Of a DNA stretch of 64,000 bases, positions 16,715-26,512 are shown piece by piece (positions within the stretch are counted from its first letter, which is position 1; each line of letters begins with the position of its first letter). Below the pieces are notes generated by a model, which searched no databases, was not told where the DNA came from, and was given only the letters and a program-made list of their open reading frames with translations. A program made the position numbers and the translations under genes. The stretch lies in contig CAZMSD010000004.1 of the NCBI GenBank assembly GCA_964568855.1, positions 1-64,000 of the forward strand, read 5' to 3'. The stretch is from CAZMSD01 sp964568855. Its GTDB lineage: Bacteria > CAIWAD01.

Positions 16715-18574
16715 TTGCGGAATCCGCTGATCATTCACCTGGTCCTGTCGCTGGCGGCGATCTCGCTCTTCGCCGAGGCGGCGTATGGCCGCTCGCCCTC
16801 TCCCCCGACGCTCAGCCCGGGGTTCGTGAAGCGGTCGCCCCGGGGCACCTTCGAAAGCGCCGGCGGGCTGCTGCCCGTTCCGTTGCTCAGCGCGGGTCCG
16901 GAATTGCGCCTGCTGCCGGGAGAAGCCCTGCCGCTGGCTCAGGAAGTGTGGAAAGGCGGAACGGCGGACGATCTACTCTGCTACCATGCAGGAGCGGCCT
17001 ACTACATCAAGGTCCCGCATCCCGCCTGGGGCAATCCCGGCCCCTTCTTCCAGCGCATCACTCCGGGCGGTTCGGGAACGCTAAGCGGCTGCCAGCTGCG
17101 GCTTTACAACGAGTACACGGACGACTGCAGCCATGACGGGGAGTTGATGATCACCGTCCATCGCCGGGTGGAAGGCTTCCCCGGCGAAGCCGTGGGCGAA
17201 TTCACCGTGGCCACCGACAGCCTGGGCAACGACATCTTCGACTGGGAATTCAACGCCTTCGATTTCCATTTCGTCGCCGGCGAGGAATTCTTCCTGGGCA
17301 TGGACTTCCAGCCCTTTGCGGAAGAAGACACCATCGCCATGGTGACCGCCGACCTGGGAGACTGGACGGGCCACAGCTTCTTCCTCATCGACGGTCAGAC
17401 CGTCTGGTGGGGCGATCCGCAGGGAACGCCCTTCGGCGACATGCACTTCTGCGCCCTGGTGGACTATCCCGAGGGCTCCCATCCGTACATCTATTTTCCC
17501 TGGGACTACCTCGATCTGGGCCTGGTGGAGACGGGGCAACTGCTCGAATCCCGTCTGCCGATTCTCAACTGGGGAATCGAACCGCTGGTGGCCGGGGAAC
17601 CCGAGATCACCGGCGAAGGCTGGTCGGTGGAGCTTTCGGGACCCGACTCCCTGCTCCACCCGGACACCCTGTTCCTCGAAGTCGTCTGGAGCGCCCCGGA
17701 CGTCGAGTCGCTTTCCGACGCCGAGCTGACGCTGGCCACCAACGCCGTCAACGACAGCCTGCTCGAGCTGGACCTGCACGCAGGTTCTAGCCGGGCCGAG
17801 CTGCTGCTCAACGACTGGGACGAGTGGGAACTGCTGAGCTTCACCCAGTTCGCCGATACGGGCGCGGGAACCGAGAACTGGGCTTTCTACTCGGGACTCT
17901 CCCGGGTGGGTTACTTCGTGGGTCACGGCTCCCCGGAGCCCGGATTCTTCGTGGAGGACGTGCTGGCGGTGCGCGATCTCCCGCTCGAGGAGCGGGGCTA
18001 CGTGGAGATCCGCTGGGCCCAGCAGAACCTGATGCTGGAGAACCTGGGCTTCCACGCGCTGATCTGGCGCAACCCGGAGGACGCCTGGTGGTACGTCCAG
18101 CACGGCGTGGACCTGCTGGAGCCGCCCTACCTGGGCAACGAGGACTCCTGGAGCACGGTGCCCTGGATCCTCTGGGGGCCGGTGCCCAGCACGGGCGAGC
18201 ACGCCTTCGGGCTGCTCTACAGCGGCTCCGAGGCGGACCAGTGGTTCGTCGACGACCTGGAGTTCGTGATGCACGTGCCGCTCGAGCCGCCCCAGATCTC
18301 GATCCAGCGCGTCGGTTCGGGCGTTCGCCTGACCTGGAACTCCGTCGAGGACGCCGAGTGGTACCGTCTCGAATACGAGTCGGACGGGGCCTTCCGGACG
18401 CTCGCCGCGATTCCCGACACCAGCTGGAACCACCAGCGCGCCATGGTGTATCACAGATCCCTGCGCTACCGCGTCATGGCCGCCAGCAGCCTGGATATCG
18501 ATTCGGCCATCGGCCCCGACGACGGCCGGGCCCTGTTCCACGATTCCCAGTTGCGCCGCCGGGAGGACCGATGA
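16715..18574 (+). CDS. Secreted protein with C-terminal FN3-like domain
   Basis: About 619 residues from a proposed TTG at 16715, preceded by GGAGG 14 bases upstream. The frame is open further left, but the signal peptide (LIIHLVLSLAAISLFAEAAYG) starts just after this codon. The mature protein is beta-rich, acidic and aromatic, with repeated D-W/F stretches and no catalytic motif I recognise. Residues about 525-605 look like a fibronectin type III domain (PPQISIQRVGSGVRLTWN ... WYRLEYESD). No YPNPFNP sorting tail is present, unlike the other large exported proteins here. Its stop overlaps the LegB-like ATG. Confidence 0.6.
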   Translation: MRNPLIIHLVLSLAAISLFAEAAYGRSPSPPTLSPGFVKRSPRGTFESAGGLLPVPLLSAGPELRLLPGEALPLAQEVWKGGTADDLLCYHAGAAYYIKVPHPAWGNPGPFFQRITPGGSGTLSGCQLRLYNEYTDDCSHDGELMITVHRRVEGFPGEAVGEFTVATDSLGNDIFDWEFNAFDFHFVAGEEFFLGMDFQPFAEEDTIAMVTADLGDWTGHSFFLIDGQTVWWGDPQGTPFGDMHFCALVDYPEGSHPYIYFPWDYLDLGLVETGQLLESRLPILNWGIEPLVAGEPEITGEGWSVELSGPDSLLHPDTLFLEVVWSAPDVESLSDAELTLATNAVNDSLLELDLHAGSSRAELLLNDWDEWELLSFTQFADTGAGTENWAFYSGLSRVGYFVGHGSPEPGFFVEDVLAVRDLPLEERGYVEIRWAQQNLMLENLGFHALIWRNPEDAWWYVQHGVDLLEPPYLGNEDSWSTVPWILWGPVPSTGEHAFGLLYSGSEADQWFVDDLEFVMHVPLEPPQISIQRVGSGVRLTWNSVEDAEWYRLEYESDGAFRTLAAIPDTSWNHQRAMVYHRSLRYRVMAASSLDIDSAIGPDDGRALFHDSQLRRREDR

Positions 18575-19548
18575 GCTTGGTCTCGCGGAAAGTACTCGTC
18601 ACGGGCGCCTCCGGCTTCATCGGCGGGCGCCTGGCCGTCCGCCTGCTGGAGGCAGGCGCCGACCTGCGGCTGTTCATCCGCTACAGCTCGCTGCCTCCGG
18701 AACGCCTGCTGCCCGAATCGCTGCGGCGTAACACGCGGATCCACCGCGGGGACATCCGCGACCGCCAGGCCCTGGAGAGGGCCTGCCGCGACACCGAGGT
18801 CGTCTTTCACCTGGCGGCGCTGGTGGGCATTCCCTACAGCTACGAATGCCCGGCCGAGGTCCTCGCAGTCAACGCCGGCGGCACGGCGGCCGTCCTGGAC
18901 AGCGCCCGCGCGGCGGGCGTCGAGCGCCTGGTGCACACCTCCACCAGCGAGGTCTACGGCACGGCGAGAACCGTGCCCATTCCCGAGGACCATCCCCTCA
19001 GCGCGCAGTCGCCCTACGCGGCTTCCAAGACGGCGGCGGACCAGTTGGCCCTGGCCTACCACAGGAGCTTCGGCCTGCCCGTGGCCGTCCTGCGGCCCTT
19101 CAACACCTACGGCCCCGGACAGAGCGCGCGGGCCGTGATACCATCCATCATCGGCCAGGCGCTGAAGGGCGAGGAGATCCGCCTGGGCAACACCTCGAGC
19201 ACCCGGGATTTCAACTACGTGGACGACATGGTGGAGGCCTTCCTGCGCGCGGCGGAATCGCCCGCGGCGCTGGGGACGGTCACCCAGGCCGGCAGCGGCG
19301 TCGAGACCGGCGTCGGCGAACTGGTATCGCTGGTGGGCCGTATCCTGGACCGCGAGCTGCGGATCCTGCGCGACGAACGGCGCCTGCGTCCTCCCGAGAG
19401 CGAGGTAGACCGGCTCTGCGCGGATCCGCAGCCGGCCCTGCGCAAGCTGGGCTGGAAACCCGGGATCGATCTCGCCGAGGGCCTGCGCCTGACCGTGGAG
19501 TGGATCCGCACTCATCCCGAGAAACTCGGCGGCGGCTACGAGATATGA
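18571..19548 (+). CDS. NAD-dependent nucleotide-sugar 4,6-dehydratase, LegB-like
   Basis: A 325-residue extended SDR enzyme. It shows the Rossmann glycine motif VLVTGASGFIGGRLA, the HLAALVGIPYSY stretch, HTSTSEVYG with catalytic Ser/Thr, and the YAASKTAADQLAL motif holding the catalytic Tyr and Lys. RPFNTYGPGQSARAVIPSII and TRDFNYVDDMVEAFL are close to LegB-type UDP-N-acetylhexosamine 4,6-dehydratases that open legionaminic/pseudaminic-acid-like pathways; other 4,6-dehydratases or epimerases remain possible. No other sugar-pathway gene is adjacent. The ATG overlaps the preceding stop, with GGGAGG upstream, and the TGA overlaps the next gene. Confidence 0.78.
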   Translation: MSLVSRKVLVTGASGFIGGRLAVRLLEAGADLRLFIRYSSLPPERLLPESLRRNTRIHRGDIRDRQALERACRDTEVVFHLAALVGIPYSYECPAEVLAVNAGGTAAVLDSARAAGVERLVHTSTSEVYGTARTVPIPEDHPLSAQSPYAASKTAADQLALAYHRSFGLPVAVLRPFNTYGPGQSARAVIPSIIGQALKGEEIRLGNTSSTRDFNYVDDMVEAFLRAAESPAALGTVTQAGSGVETGVGELVSLVGRILDRELRILRDERRLRPPESEVDRLCADPQPALRKLGWKPGIDLAEGLRLTVEWIRTHPEKLGGGYEI

Positions 19549-20045
19549 CCCACCCCACAGGAACCGGCCGGATCCCGCTGTCCCTCTGCGCTCCCGGCGA
19601 CAGGCTGCTGGGCCTGGGCTGTGACACGGAACAGGCGGCGCGCCTCGATGCGGCGATCGAGCGCCGGCCGGGCTTCTACGCGCGCTGGTTCTCGGAGCGG
19701 GAGCGCCGCTGGATCGAGCGCACCGCCGCGCCGCAGCTCGAGCGGGCGCGCATCTTCTGCCTCAAGGAAGCCGCGGTGAAGGCCGTGAATCCACTGGCGC
19801 GGATCGGCATCGCCGGGGTGGAGGTGTTTCCGGAAGAGGACTTTCTTCCCCGTACATGGCTGAACCCGGCGCAGGCGGGGAGTGGGCTCGGCTCAGACGG
19901 ACTCGGAGGTGTTCACGGGGAAGAAGCTTCCGCCGGACAATCCAGGGTGGTTCTGCGCAGCTGGTCGCGCCTGCTCGGGGACGGCGCGGAGGCTTGCGTG
20001 GTGATTGTATCGGGCGGGGAAAGGGAAATCCTTTTCGACGGATAG
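19545..20045 (+). CDS. Phosphopantetheinyl transferase, AcpS-like
   Basis: A 166-residue protein with the two signatures of AcpS-type transferases: LLGLGCDTEQ near residue 22 (the G-x-D motif binding Mg and CoA) and ARIFCLKEAAVKAV near residue 70 (K-E-A-x-x-K). It would move 4'-phosphopantetheine from CoA to a carrier-protein serine. The C-terminal third (GSGLGSDGLGG ...) is low in similarity, and the protein is a little longer than standard AcpS (about 120-130 residues). Its start overlaps the LegB-like stop. A 49 bp piece of its 3' end (19979-20027) recurs at 26576-26624. Confidence 0.72.
   Translation: MTHPTGTGRIPLSLCAPGDRLLGLGCDTEQAARLDAAIERRPGFYARWFSERERRWIERTAAPQLERARIFCLKEAAVKAVNPLARIGIAGVEVFPEEDFLPRTWLNPAQAGSGLGSDGLGGVHGEEASAGQSRVVLRSWSRLLGDGAEACVVIVSGGEREILFDG
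19979..20027 (+). repeat. Left copy of the 49 bp transferase-tail duplication
   Basis: Part of the phosphopantetheinyl transferase gene coding for DGAEACVVIVSGGERE. It is matched at about 80% or better, without gaps, by 26576-26624, which codes DGAEACVVAVAGGEME. The two copies bracket the two beta-helix genes. Confidence 0.7.
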
Positions 20046-20407
20046 AATTGACCTGCAGATAATCAGTCCTTGACAATCCCGTCGATACTTCTCAGACTAT
20101 TTGACAGGCACGCGTTACTCACCTGAACTCCCATCCGAAAATCCAAGCGACACGCAACCACATACCTGAACTCTCGCAGTTTCGCCCATCTGCTCTGAGG
20201 AAGCGCATTGGATTCGATCAGCAACATCACAAGCTTATGCCTTATTCTTCGTTCTGTGGAAACCAATCCCACGTTTTCACGAATCCGCAACCGGATGTTG
20301 ACCGTGGTGTTGATGCCCCGCCCCCCCCCTCGCGTTTCTCTGATTCTCGGTACGATCTGTTTCCATTCTACGGACAGGTCTATTATTCAAAATGCGAGGA
20401 GTCGATC
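20046..20407. other. Leader region of the beta-helix cassette
   Basis: 362 bases of visibly lower GC than the flanks. TTGACA occurs at 20088-20093 and again near 20110, but with no good -10 at 16-18 bases. A TATTAT stretch near 20381-20386 lies 22 bases before the beta-helix ATG and could be a -10. There is a run of nine C residues near 20320-20330. No gene is supported. Confidence 0.4.
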
Positions 20408-23400
20408 ATGCGACGAACATTCTTCCTCCTTGGCACCCTGGCCTGTATCACATCCGCGGGGGCGGTGATACATTTCGGACCCGGCCAACCGTATACGAAC
20501 CTGAACGACGCCATTTGGGCCGCCGCGCAAGAGGAACCCGACGACGAGGTGGAGATGCACGGCGATTGGCTTGATCTTCTGAACGACGTCGAGTATTCCG
20601 GAACGGTGTATTCCACGGCGGGGTTCCGCGCCAGGATCTGGCCCCACGCCTTCATTTCCACATGGGAAGGAAGCCGGTTCGAAGGAATCGATTTCCGGTT
20701 CGAATTCTTTGAGATCTCACCACAGTTTGAAGTTGGAACGCGGGTCTGGGGTGCCGGGATGTGCTTCAGCGACTGCCGCTTTCTGGGACGCAGTATCCGA
20801 CTGAACATCTGTGACATGAACAGTTACCCGGCTCTTGATATACTTGACGTATCTCCCGATGCACAAGGACTTGGTCTTCGACTTGAGAATTGCGCCTTCC
20901 TGCTGGAGGAACAGGACACCGGTGAGGTCTGTCCCGATCCGCTCTACTGCGATGCCGCTTTGACGACAACGAACAGTACGGTCAGTGCGGAGGGCTGTTT
21001 CTTCATGGAGATCGCCGACGGGGTGCATGGCGATTTCTGGGGACCGGACGCCATCACCCGGCACGGTATGGTGCACGGCGTGAACGGAAGCCTCTGCTTG
21101 AACGACATCCGGTTTCATGATCTAGTCGGATCAGCGAACGACTTTCCAGATGAAGATTATAACGCCTCCGCGGTTATGGTCAGGTCGGCCACTCTTGAAA
21201 TGAATCGAACGACCGTGGAGAACTGTAGCGGAGGTCGTCGGGCTGCTGTCAACGCCAATAACAGTCACTTGATCGTACGGGATTGCATCTTCCGCAACAA
21301 CTCAGCGCTGGAGGGAGGAGCGCTTCGGCAGGACCAGGCCGATGGCCTGATTATCGATACATGGTTCGAGGAGAATCATTCGGGGGATCCCAGCCAGGGC
21401 GATGGACTTGTACTTCACGCCAGCAGCCCCATGGTCAAAAGGTGCGAGTTTTTATCTCACGGGAACTGGGCCGTCACCATTCGCGTTGACGATCCTGAAT
21501 ACTATGCAGTCGCCAAGGTTGAAGACTGCGTATTCAGGTCCAACCAATATGGACTGCTCCATCATGCCCAGTACCATTCAGGAAGCCACATCCGCAACTG
21601 CCTCTTCATCGGAAGCGGACTGAGCAACGTCGGTGCGATCGCACTGAGCAGCCCTCCGGGCGCCGTGACGGCCTGCCGCCTGGACGGCCTGACAGTGACA
21701 AACCACAGCGGCTTTCCAGGCACCTCATCGCCTATTCTGATCGACGGCGCACTGTCCGGCACAGGCGACTGCCGCATCGAGAACAGCATCCTGCGCAACC
21801 CCGCCGCATACGAACTCTCCTTCGCAGACGCCACTGGCAGCCTGGGCTTCCTGGGCTACTTGAATATCGACGGCGGGGCGGGCGCCATCGACGGCGACCC
21901 CGGCACCGTTCCCGTGGCCCTGGTGGACATGGATCCGGGATTCGTCGACCCGCAGGGCGTCGATTCGGAAAGGGAGGACTTCGCCCTGCGTTTCGACAGC
22001 CCCATGCTGGACACGGGGAATCCGGACTGCGAAGTGGCAGGCGAGAACTTCAGCGGCTACGACTTCGACTGGACCCGCCGCGACATAGGCTGGCACAGGG
22101 CATGGAAAGCGAAGTCTGTTGTGGTGGGTTTGGGCGAGTCAGAGACTCTCGAGGGCTGGTTCTACTCGCTGCCCGAAGACATTTTCCTGTATGCGCCAAA
22201 TCTTGTGATTAAGCCGGGCAGCGTTATCCGGATGGGTTCAGGAGGAGATGAGGTCATATGGTTCTGCTCAGGAGGGGCAACCATCGGCACCGACGATGAC
22301 CAGCGAGTCACACTTACCGTAGAGCCGGCAAATCAACCACACCCGGCGACAACATACCCGGATGACGATGTGCGCGTCACCGGCATGAATTTCGAATGCC
22401 AGTTCGAAGAAATTTCTGTACAAGCCCTCGATTTGACCTGGTTGGGCGAAGCCGGCTTGTGGGTTTCCCAAGCCGATTGTTCGATTAATTACATGAACAT
22501 CTGGACCAACAGCCACGGCAACCTCGCCTTCCAGGAGTGCTCGGGCATCATGGAGAATTCAATGATCCAGGGCGACTGGGGTACGGAAGGTGTGGTTTTT
22601 GATTTCTGTGAGATGGGCATGAAGGACTGCAATCTCCATAGCCCCTTGGCGGAGACCCAACTCTGGTTCACCAACACCGTGCAGGATCCGGACGATGCTG
22701 ACAAAATCATGGGCAACCGATTGAGTGCCAGTACGCATCCATCAGTGGGACCGAACAGCCGCTGTGTCTTCAGCGCGGGTTCGGTCCTGCTGCTGTCCCT
22801 GAACCGCTTCGAGAACCATGGCGCCTTCGGTCTGCAGGTCCTGAGCAGTGCGCTGCGTATGCGGGAGGGCGCGTTCAACACTTTTCACTCCAGTGGCAAC
22901 GGTGATTATGCTCCGGTGGAGATCGACGCCGAGCGGAGCACGCTGTGGCTCTTCTGCGGCTACAACTGTTTCATCCACCCGAATATCGGCGCTGGCGCCT
23001 TCATCACATCTCATGAAGGATTCACCTACGTGGACTGGGGCCACAATTTCTGGGGCAGTTCTGAATCTGATACGTATCAAGAACCTTATGTACAAGCTCG
23101 TGTTCCTTCGGGAGTAGATCTGCAACCCATGCACCCTGAATGCCCCGATCCCGCGTACTACCCCGGGACCTGCGAGACCGACGACGACGAGGCCTTCTAC
23201 GACGCCTACGAGGAAGAGGTCTTCGGCGACAAAGACACCGCCATCGCCATGTACAAGACCTTCCTGGAAACCTATCCGAAGAGCCCCTACGTGCCCGAGG
23301 TCAACGCCCGCCTGAAGAAGCTGGGCACCAAGGGGCGCAACCCAGGCGCGGGCTATGCCTTGCTTGAAGCCGCCGCGAGTAACGCGGAGGAAACGCCGCT

Positions 23401-23974
23401 GACCGCCTTCCGCCAGGAGTGCGCCGGTCGCGTGGTACAGGCCCTGACCCTCGATCGCCCAAGCGCCGAGGCCCGTCTGGAAGAGATGATCGAGGAGGCG
23501 CCCGGAGCGCCGGAAGCCGCCGCGGCCGAAGTGGCCCTGCTGGAAATCGAGGCTCTGGCCGATCCCGACGGGGGAACCTCCGCGGCGGGCGAAGCGGCGG
23601 AAGGGGCCCCGGGCCGCAGATTGAGTCCGAGGGAAAACCTGAACCGCCGCCTGGCGCTGTTGCAGGCATCCGCTGGTGTGGGCGAAGACCTGTTGAACGA
23701 GGCCCGTCCGGTTCGCTTCCGCCTGGGTCCGGCCTACCCCAATCCTTTCAACCCGCTCTGCCGCATTCCCTACCGGCTGGAGGGCGAACAGAAGATCCGC
23801 CTGAGTGTGCACAACCTGCTGGGACAGGAAGTGGCGCTGCTGCAGTCGGGAGTATACCCTTCCGGAGAATATGAAGCGGTATTCGATGCATCGGCGCTGG
23901 CGGGCGGCATTTATTTCGCCAGACTTGAGGGTGCGGGAGGAACCCAATGCGCCAAGCTTCTGCTGATCAAATGA
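20408..23974 (+). CDS. Exported right-handed beta-helix protein with TPR segment and Por/FlgD-like sorting tail
   Basis: An 1188-residue exported protein. Signal peptide 1-19 (RRTFFLLGTLACITSAGA). Residues about 25-900 carry pectate-lyase-like beta-helix rungs (repeated C-x-F/N-x-G phrases such as VENCSGGRRAAVNANNSH and VRDCIFRNNSALEGGALRQ). About 927-970 is a TPR-like pair (AIAMYKTFLETYPKSPYVPE), followed by a helical linker. The C-terminal 85 residues are a FlgD-like sorting domain: AYPNPFNPLCRIPYRL, LSVHNLLGQEV, GIYFARLEG, ending KLLLIK. Such tails direct type IX-type secretion and surface attachment in FCB bacteria. GGAG lies seven bases before the ATG. Likely a surface polysaccharide-binding or degrading protein; no catalytic residues assigned. 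Confidence 0.82.
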   Translation: MRRTFFLLGTLACITSAGAVIHFGPGQPYTNLNDAIWAAAQEEPDDEVEMHGDWLDLLNDVEYSGTVYSTAGFRARIWPHAFISTWEGSRFEGIDFRFEFFEISPQFEVGTRVWGAGMCFSDCRFLGRSIRLNICDMNSYPALDILDVSPDAQGLGLRLENCAFLLEEQDTGEVCPDPLYCDAALTTTNSTVSAEGCFFMEIADGVHGDFWGPDAITRHGMVHGVNGSLCLNDIRFHDLVGSANDFPDEDYNASAVMVRSATLEMNRTTVENCSGGRRAAVNANNSHLIVRDCIFRNNSALEGGALRQDQADGLIIDTWFEENHSGDPSQGDGLVLHASSPMVKRCEFLSHGNWAVTIRVDDPEYYAVAKVEDCVFRSNQYGLLHHAQYHSGSHIRNCLFIGSGLSNVGAIALSSPPGAVTACRLDGLTVTNHSGFPGTSSPILIDGALSGTGDCRIENSILRNPAAYELSFADATGSLGFLGYLNIDGGAGAIDGDPGTVPVALVDMDPGFVDPQGVDSEREDFALRFDSPMLDTGNPDCEVAGENFSGYDFDWTRRDIGWHRAWKAKSVVVGLGESETLEGWFYSLPEDIFLYAPNLVIKPGSVIRMGSGGDEVIWFCSGGATIGTDDDQRVTLTVEPANQPHPATTYPDDDVRVTGMNFECQFEEISVQALDLTWLGEAGLWVSQADCSINYMNIWTNSHGNLAFQECSGIMENSMIQGDWGTEGVVFDFCEMGMKDCNLHSPLAETQLWFTNTVQDPDDADKIMGNRLSASTHPSVGPNSRCVFSAGSVLLLSLNRFENHGAFGLQVLSSALRMREGAFNTFHSSGNGDYAPVEIDAERSTLWLFCGYNCFIHPNIGAGAFITSHEGFTYVDWGHNFWGSSESDTYQEPYVQARVPSGVDLQPMHPECPDPAYYPGTCETDDDEAFYDAYEEEVFGDKDTAIAMYKTFLETYPKSPYVPEVNARLKKLGTKGRNPGAGYALLEAAASNAEETPLTAFRQECAGRVVQALTLDRPSAEARLEEMIEEAPGAPEAAAAEVALLEIEALADPDGGTSAAGEAAEGAPGRRLSPRENLNRRLALLQASAGVGEDLLNEARPVRFRLGPAYPNPFNPLCRIPYRLEGEQKIRLSVHNLLGQEVALLQSGVYPSGEYEAVFDASALAGGIYFARLEGAGGTQCAKLLLIK

Positions 23975-23992
23975 CCGAAAACTAAACACTAA

Positions 23993-24029
23993 ATGCCCGG
24001 TCCGCTTCTATTTCGAGGCGGGCCGGGCA
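23993..24029 (+). terminator. Hairpin between the two beta-helix genes
   Basis: GCCCGGTCCGC pairs with GCGGGCCGGGC across a short loop. No U-run follows, so it may be a weak or Rho-assisted terminator, or a processing or stability hairpin. Confidence 0.45.
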
Positions 24030-24046
24030 AGTACTGAGACTCTAAG

Positions 24047-26512
24047 ATGCGTAGCTGCCTTTGTGCCCTTTTCCTGCTGATCTTGCTGCCACCACCCTGC
24101 GGGCGAGCCTTGATCCACCGCGTGCCCCAGGACCACGAGTCGATCCAGGCGGCCGTCGACAGCAGCGGAATCGGCGACACCGTGCTGGTGGCCCGGGGGC
24201 ATTATCCGGGCCTGCTGATCCTGTCTCACAAGGAATTGCTGTTGTGCTCGGAGCACCTCTTCAGCGGGGACAGTCTGGACGTGCAGGAGACGATCCTGGA
24301 TGGGGAAGGGCAGGGTTGTGTCTTGACACTGCGTGACACATCCGATTGCGCAATACACGGATTCACCTTGACAGGAGGGATTTCGTATGTAGATGGGGAA
24401 ACCATGCAGGATATGCGCATGGCTGCCGCGTCCGTTGTCCTGGGCAGTTCAGCCACATTCGAGCATTTATTGATCACCGGAAATGATGGCGGTGATCACC
24501 CATATGCTCTCGGCTATGGTATGTATTCCCTCAGCGGTGACATGACCTTTCATAACTGCATCTTCAGGAACAACTCGGGCTCTGGGGACGCCGTATATCA
24601 ACTGGCTGAAGAAGGATACGCCAATTTATTCATGATGGATTCCTGCGAATTCAGCGAACCGCCCGTGGATAATAGCGGGTATATTACTGGTATTGCGAGA
24701 TCTTGCAGGGTTACCAACAGCAGCTTCACTGGTGCATGGAGCACACCACTTTACCTTATAGGCTTGGATTCACTACTCCTCGAGAATCTCTATATCGGTC
24801 ATAACCGAGCGGAATCGATCAGCTACAGTGCCATAAGCGCCGGGGGCGGCAGCAAGCTGATCGCCCGGAACATCCTGGTGGAGGATTGCCGCCGCAGTTC
24901 CTTTTCCTCCCTGGGCGGCGAAACCATGTGGCTTGGTGCGCGTGACTCTTTGATCGTCGAGAACGTGGAAATCCGCGACTGTCAGAACTTGTCATGGGAC
25001 GAGGCTGTAGAGTTCAGGTGCGCCAACCTGCCGGACGATCCGAACCCGGTGGCTTCGGCGCGCATCAGCAACCTCTTCTTCCACCACAACGTCTCGGGGG
25101 CCACCGGGCATGAGTTCATGGATCCCTTCGGCAAGCACGTCGGGCTGCCCTGTAAAGAGGTCCTGCTCGATCACTGCCGCTTCACGGACAATACCAGCAT
25201 CATCTACTCCCCCGAGCATACGATGCGCGTGGTGGGCGCCCTCGTAAGTACCAACGGCACATTGGACACTCGGATCGTCGACTGCGAATTCAGTCGCAAC
25301 CACGTGAACGTGGCGGACAATTCCACCACGGAGTGGATCCACCACGGCCGTGCGCTTTTCGTGGACGCCGTCTGGTGGGACTTCGGCGGCCCCCATCAAC
25401 CCGGGCGAACCCTGATCGACGGCTGCATCTTCGATCAGCAGACCGTGGACGAGATCGCCATCGACGTCTGGGAATGGCCCCTGCCCAGCCACGTGGTGGA
25501 CGTCAATCCCGTGTCGGGCGAGGTCAAGGCAGGCCCCACGACCTTGCGCGACTGCCTCTTTCGCGACTGCGACGACGGCGGGATCTACATTTACGGCCAA
25601 GATTCGATTTCGATCGAAAATTGCCGCTTCGAGCGCATCGGCCGCTGTTTCACCAGCATCGCCACCGTGGACGATGTCGACCCGCCGGTCAGGTTCCGCA
25701 ACTGCCTGTTCAAAGACCTCTTCAACCAGTCCCCGCTGCCGCCGGTGGCCGGAGACGTAGCCTTCGACCTGCGCGTGGGCGATGCCCTTTTCGAGAATTG
25801 CAGCATTCTGGGCAACGGGACACCGGGCTACCCGTCCTCGATGTTCGCTTTCGATTACGATCCCGGGGGCCACAGCTTCGCTTTGCGCAACTGCGTCGTC
25901 TGGGACAATCACTTCGGGCAGGTCTTTCAGTTGGATGAACCCTCGACATTCATCACGGAGTACTGCGACACGCAGTACGACTGGCCGGGCACGGGCAATT
26001 TCGCCGCCGATCCGCTCTACGAGGTCGATCCAGACCTGGGCGTGGTTTTTCCCGCCGCCAGTCCCTGCGTGGATGCGGGCGATCCCGATCCCGCGTATCA
26101 CGACCTGGAGGACCCTGAGAACCCCGGGATGGCGCTCCCGCCCGCTCAAGGTACTCTGCGCAACGACGTCGGCCACTGGGGCGGCGGCGCGGTTTCGGAT
26201 CACTGGACCTACCTGGATCGCTTCGAGAAACCCGAGTGCCATCCGCAGGGCTTCCTGCTGGGGCATCCCTACCCCAATCCCTTCAACCCGGCCTGCTGGC
26301 TGCCGCTGCGGCTGGAACGACCCGAACGCCTGCGCATCAGCGTCTACGACCTGCTCGGCCGGCGGGTGCGCAGGTTACTGGATGGATTGCTGCCCGCCGG
26401 CGAACATCGGCTCGTGCTGGACGGCACGGGGCTGGCGAGTGGCGTCTATGTGATACAGCTCGAGGGTGAGCGAAATAGCGTGGAAAGCCGGAAGGTGATC
26501 CTGGCGCGGTAA
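24047..26512 (+). CDS. Exported beta-helix protein with Por/FlgD-like sorting tail (second copy)
   Basis: An 821-residue paralogue in architecture of the preceding gene. Signal peptide 1-21 (CLCALFLLILLPPPCGRA). The opening HRVPQDHESIQAAVDSSGIGDTVLVARGHYPG is the standard start of parallel beta-helix proteins (the 'IQ.AvD.A..GDtV.V..G.Y' phrase). Rungs follow with repeated C-R-F/N-C-x-F phrases. The last 90 residues are the sorting domain: HPYPNPFNPACWLPLRL, ISVYDLLGRRVRRLL, SGVYVIQLEGE, ending KVILAR. It lacks the TPR segment of its neighbour. Same orientation, 72 bases downstream. Confidence 0.82.
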   Translation: MRSCLCALFLLILLPPPCGRALIHRVPQDHESIQAAVDSSGIGDTVLVARGHYPGLLILSHKELLLCSEHLFSGDSLDVQETILDGEGQGCVLTLRDTSDCAIHGFTLTGGISYVDGETMQDMRMAAASVVLGSSATFEHLLITGNDGGDHPYALGYGMYSLSGDMTFHNCIFRNNSGSGDAVYQLAEEGYANLFMMDSCEFSEPPVDNSGYITGIARSCRVTNSSFTGAWSTPLYLIGLDSLLLENLYIGHNRAESISYSAISAGGGSKLIARNILVEDCRRSSFSSLGGETMWLGARDSLIVENVEIRDCQNLSWDEAVEFRCANLPDDPNPVASARISNLFFHHNVSGATGHEFMDPFGKHVGLPCKEVLLDHCRFTDNTSIIYSPEHTMRVVGALVSTNGTLDTRIVDCEFSRNHVNVADNSTTEWIHHGRALFVDAVWWDFGGPHQPGRTLIDGCIFDQQTVDEIAIDVWEWPLPSHVVDVNPVSGEVKAGPTTLRDCLFRDCDDGGIYIYGQDSISIENCRFERIGRCFTSIATVDDVDPPVRFRNCLFKDLFNQSPLPPVAGDVAFDLRVGDALFENCSILGNGTPGYPSSMFAFDYDPGGHSFALRNCVVWDNHFGQVFQLDEPSTFITEYCDTQYDWPGTGNFAADPLYEVDPDLGVVFPAASPCVDAGDPDPAYHDLEDPENPGMALPPAQGTLRNDVGHWGGGAVSDHWTYLDRFEKPECHPQGFLLGHPYPNPFNPACWLPLRLERPERLRISVYDLLGRRVRRLLDGLLPAGEHRLVLDGTGLASGVYVIQLEGERNSVESRKVILAR

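Noticed and set aside
20063..20290. 75-codon minus-strand frame in the beta-helix leader
   Set aside because: Its composition is less shadow-like than most, but it has no recognisable domain, no ribosome site and no neighbour to support it.
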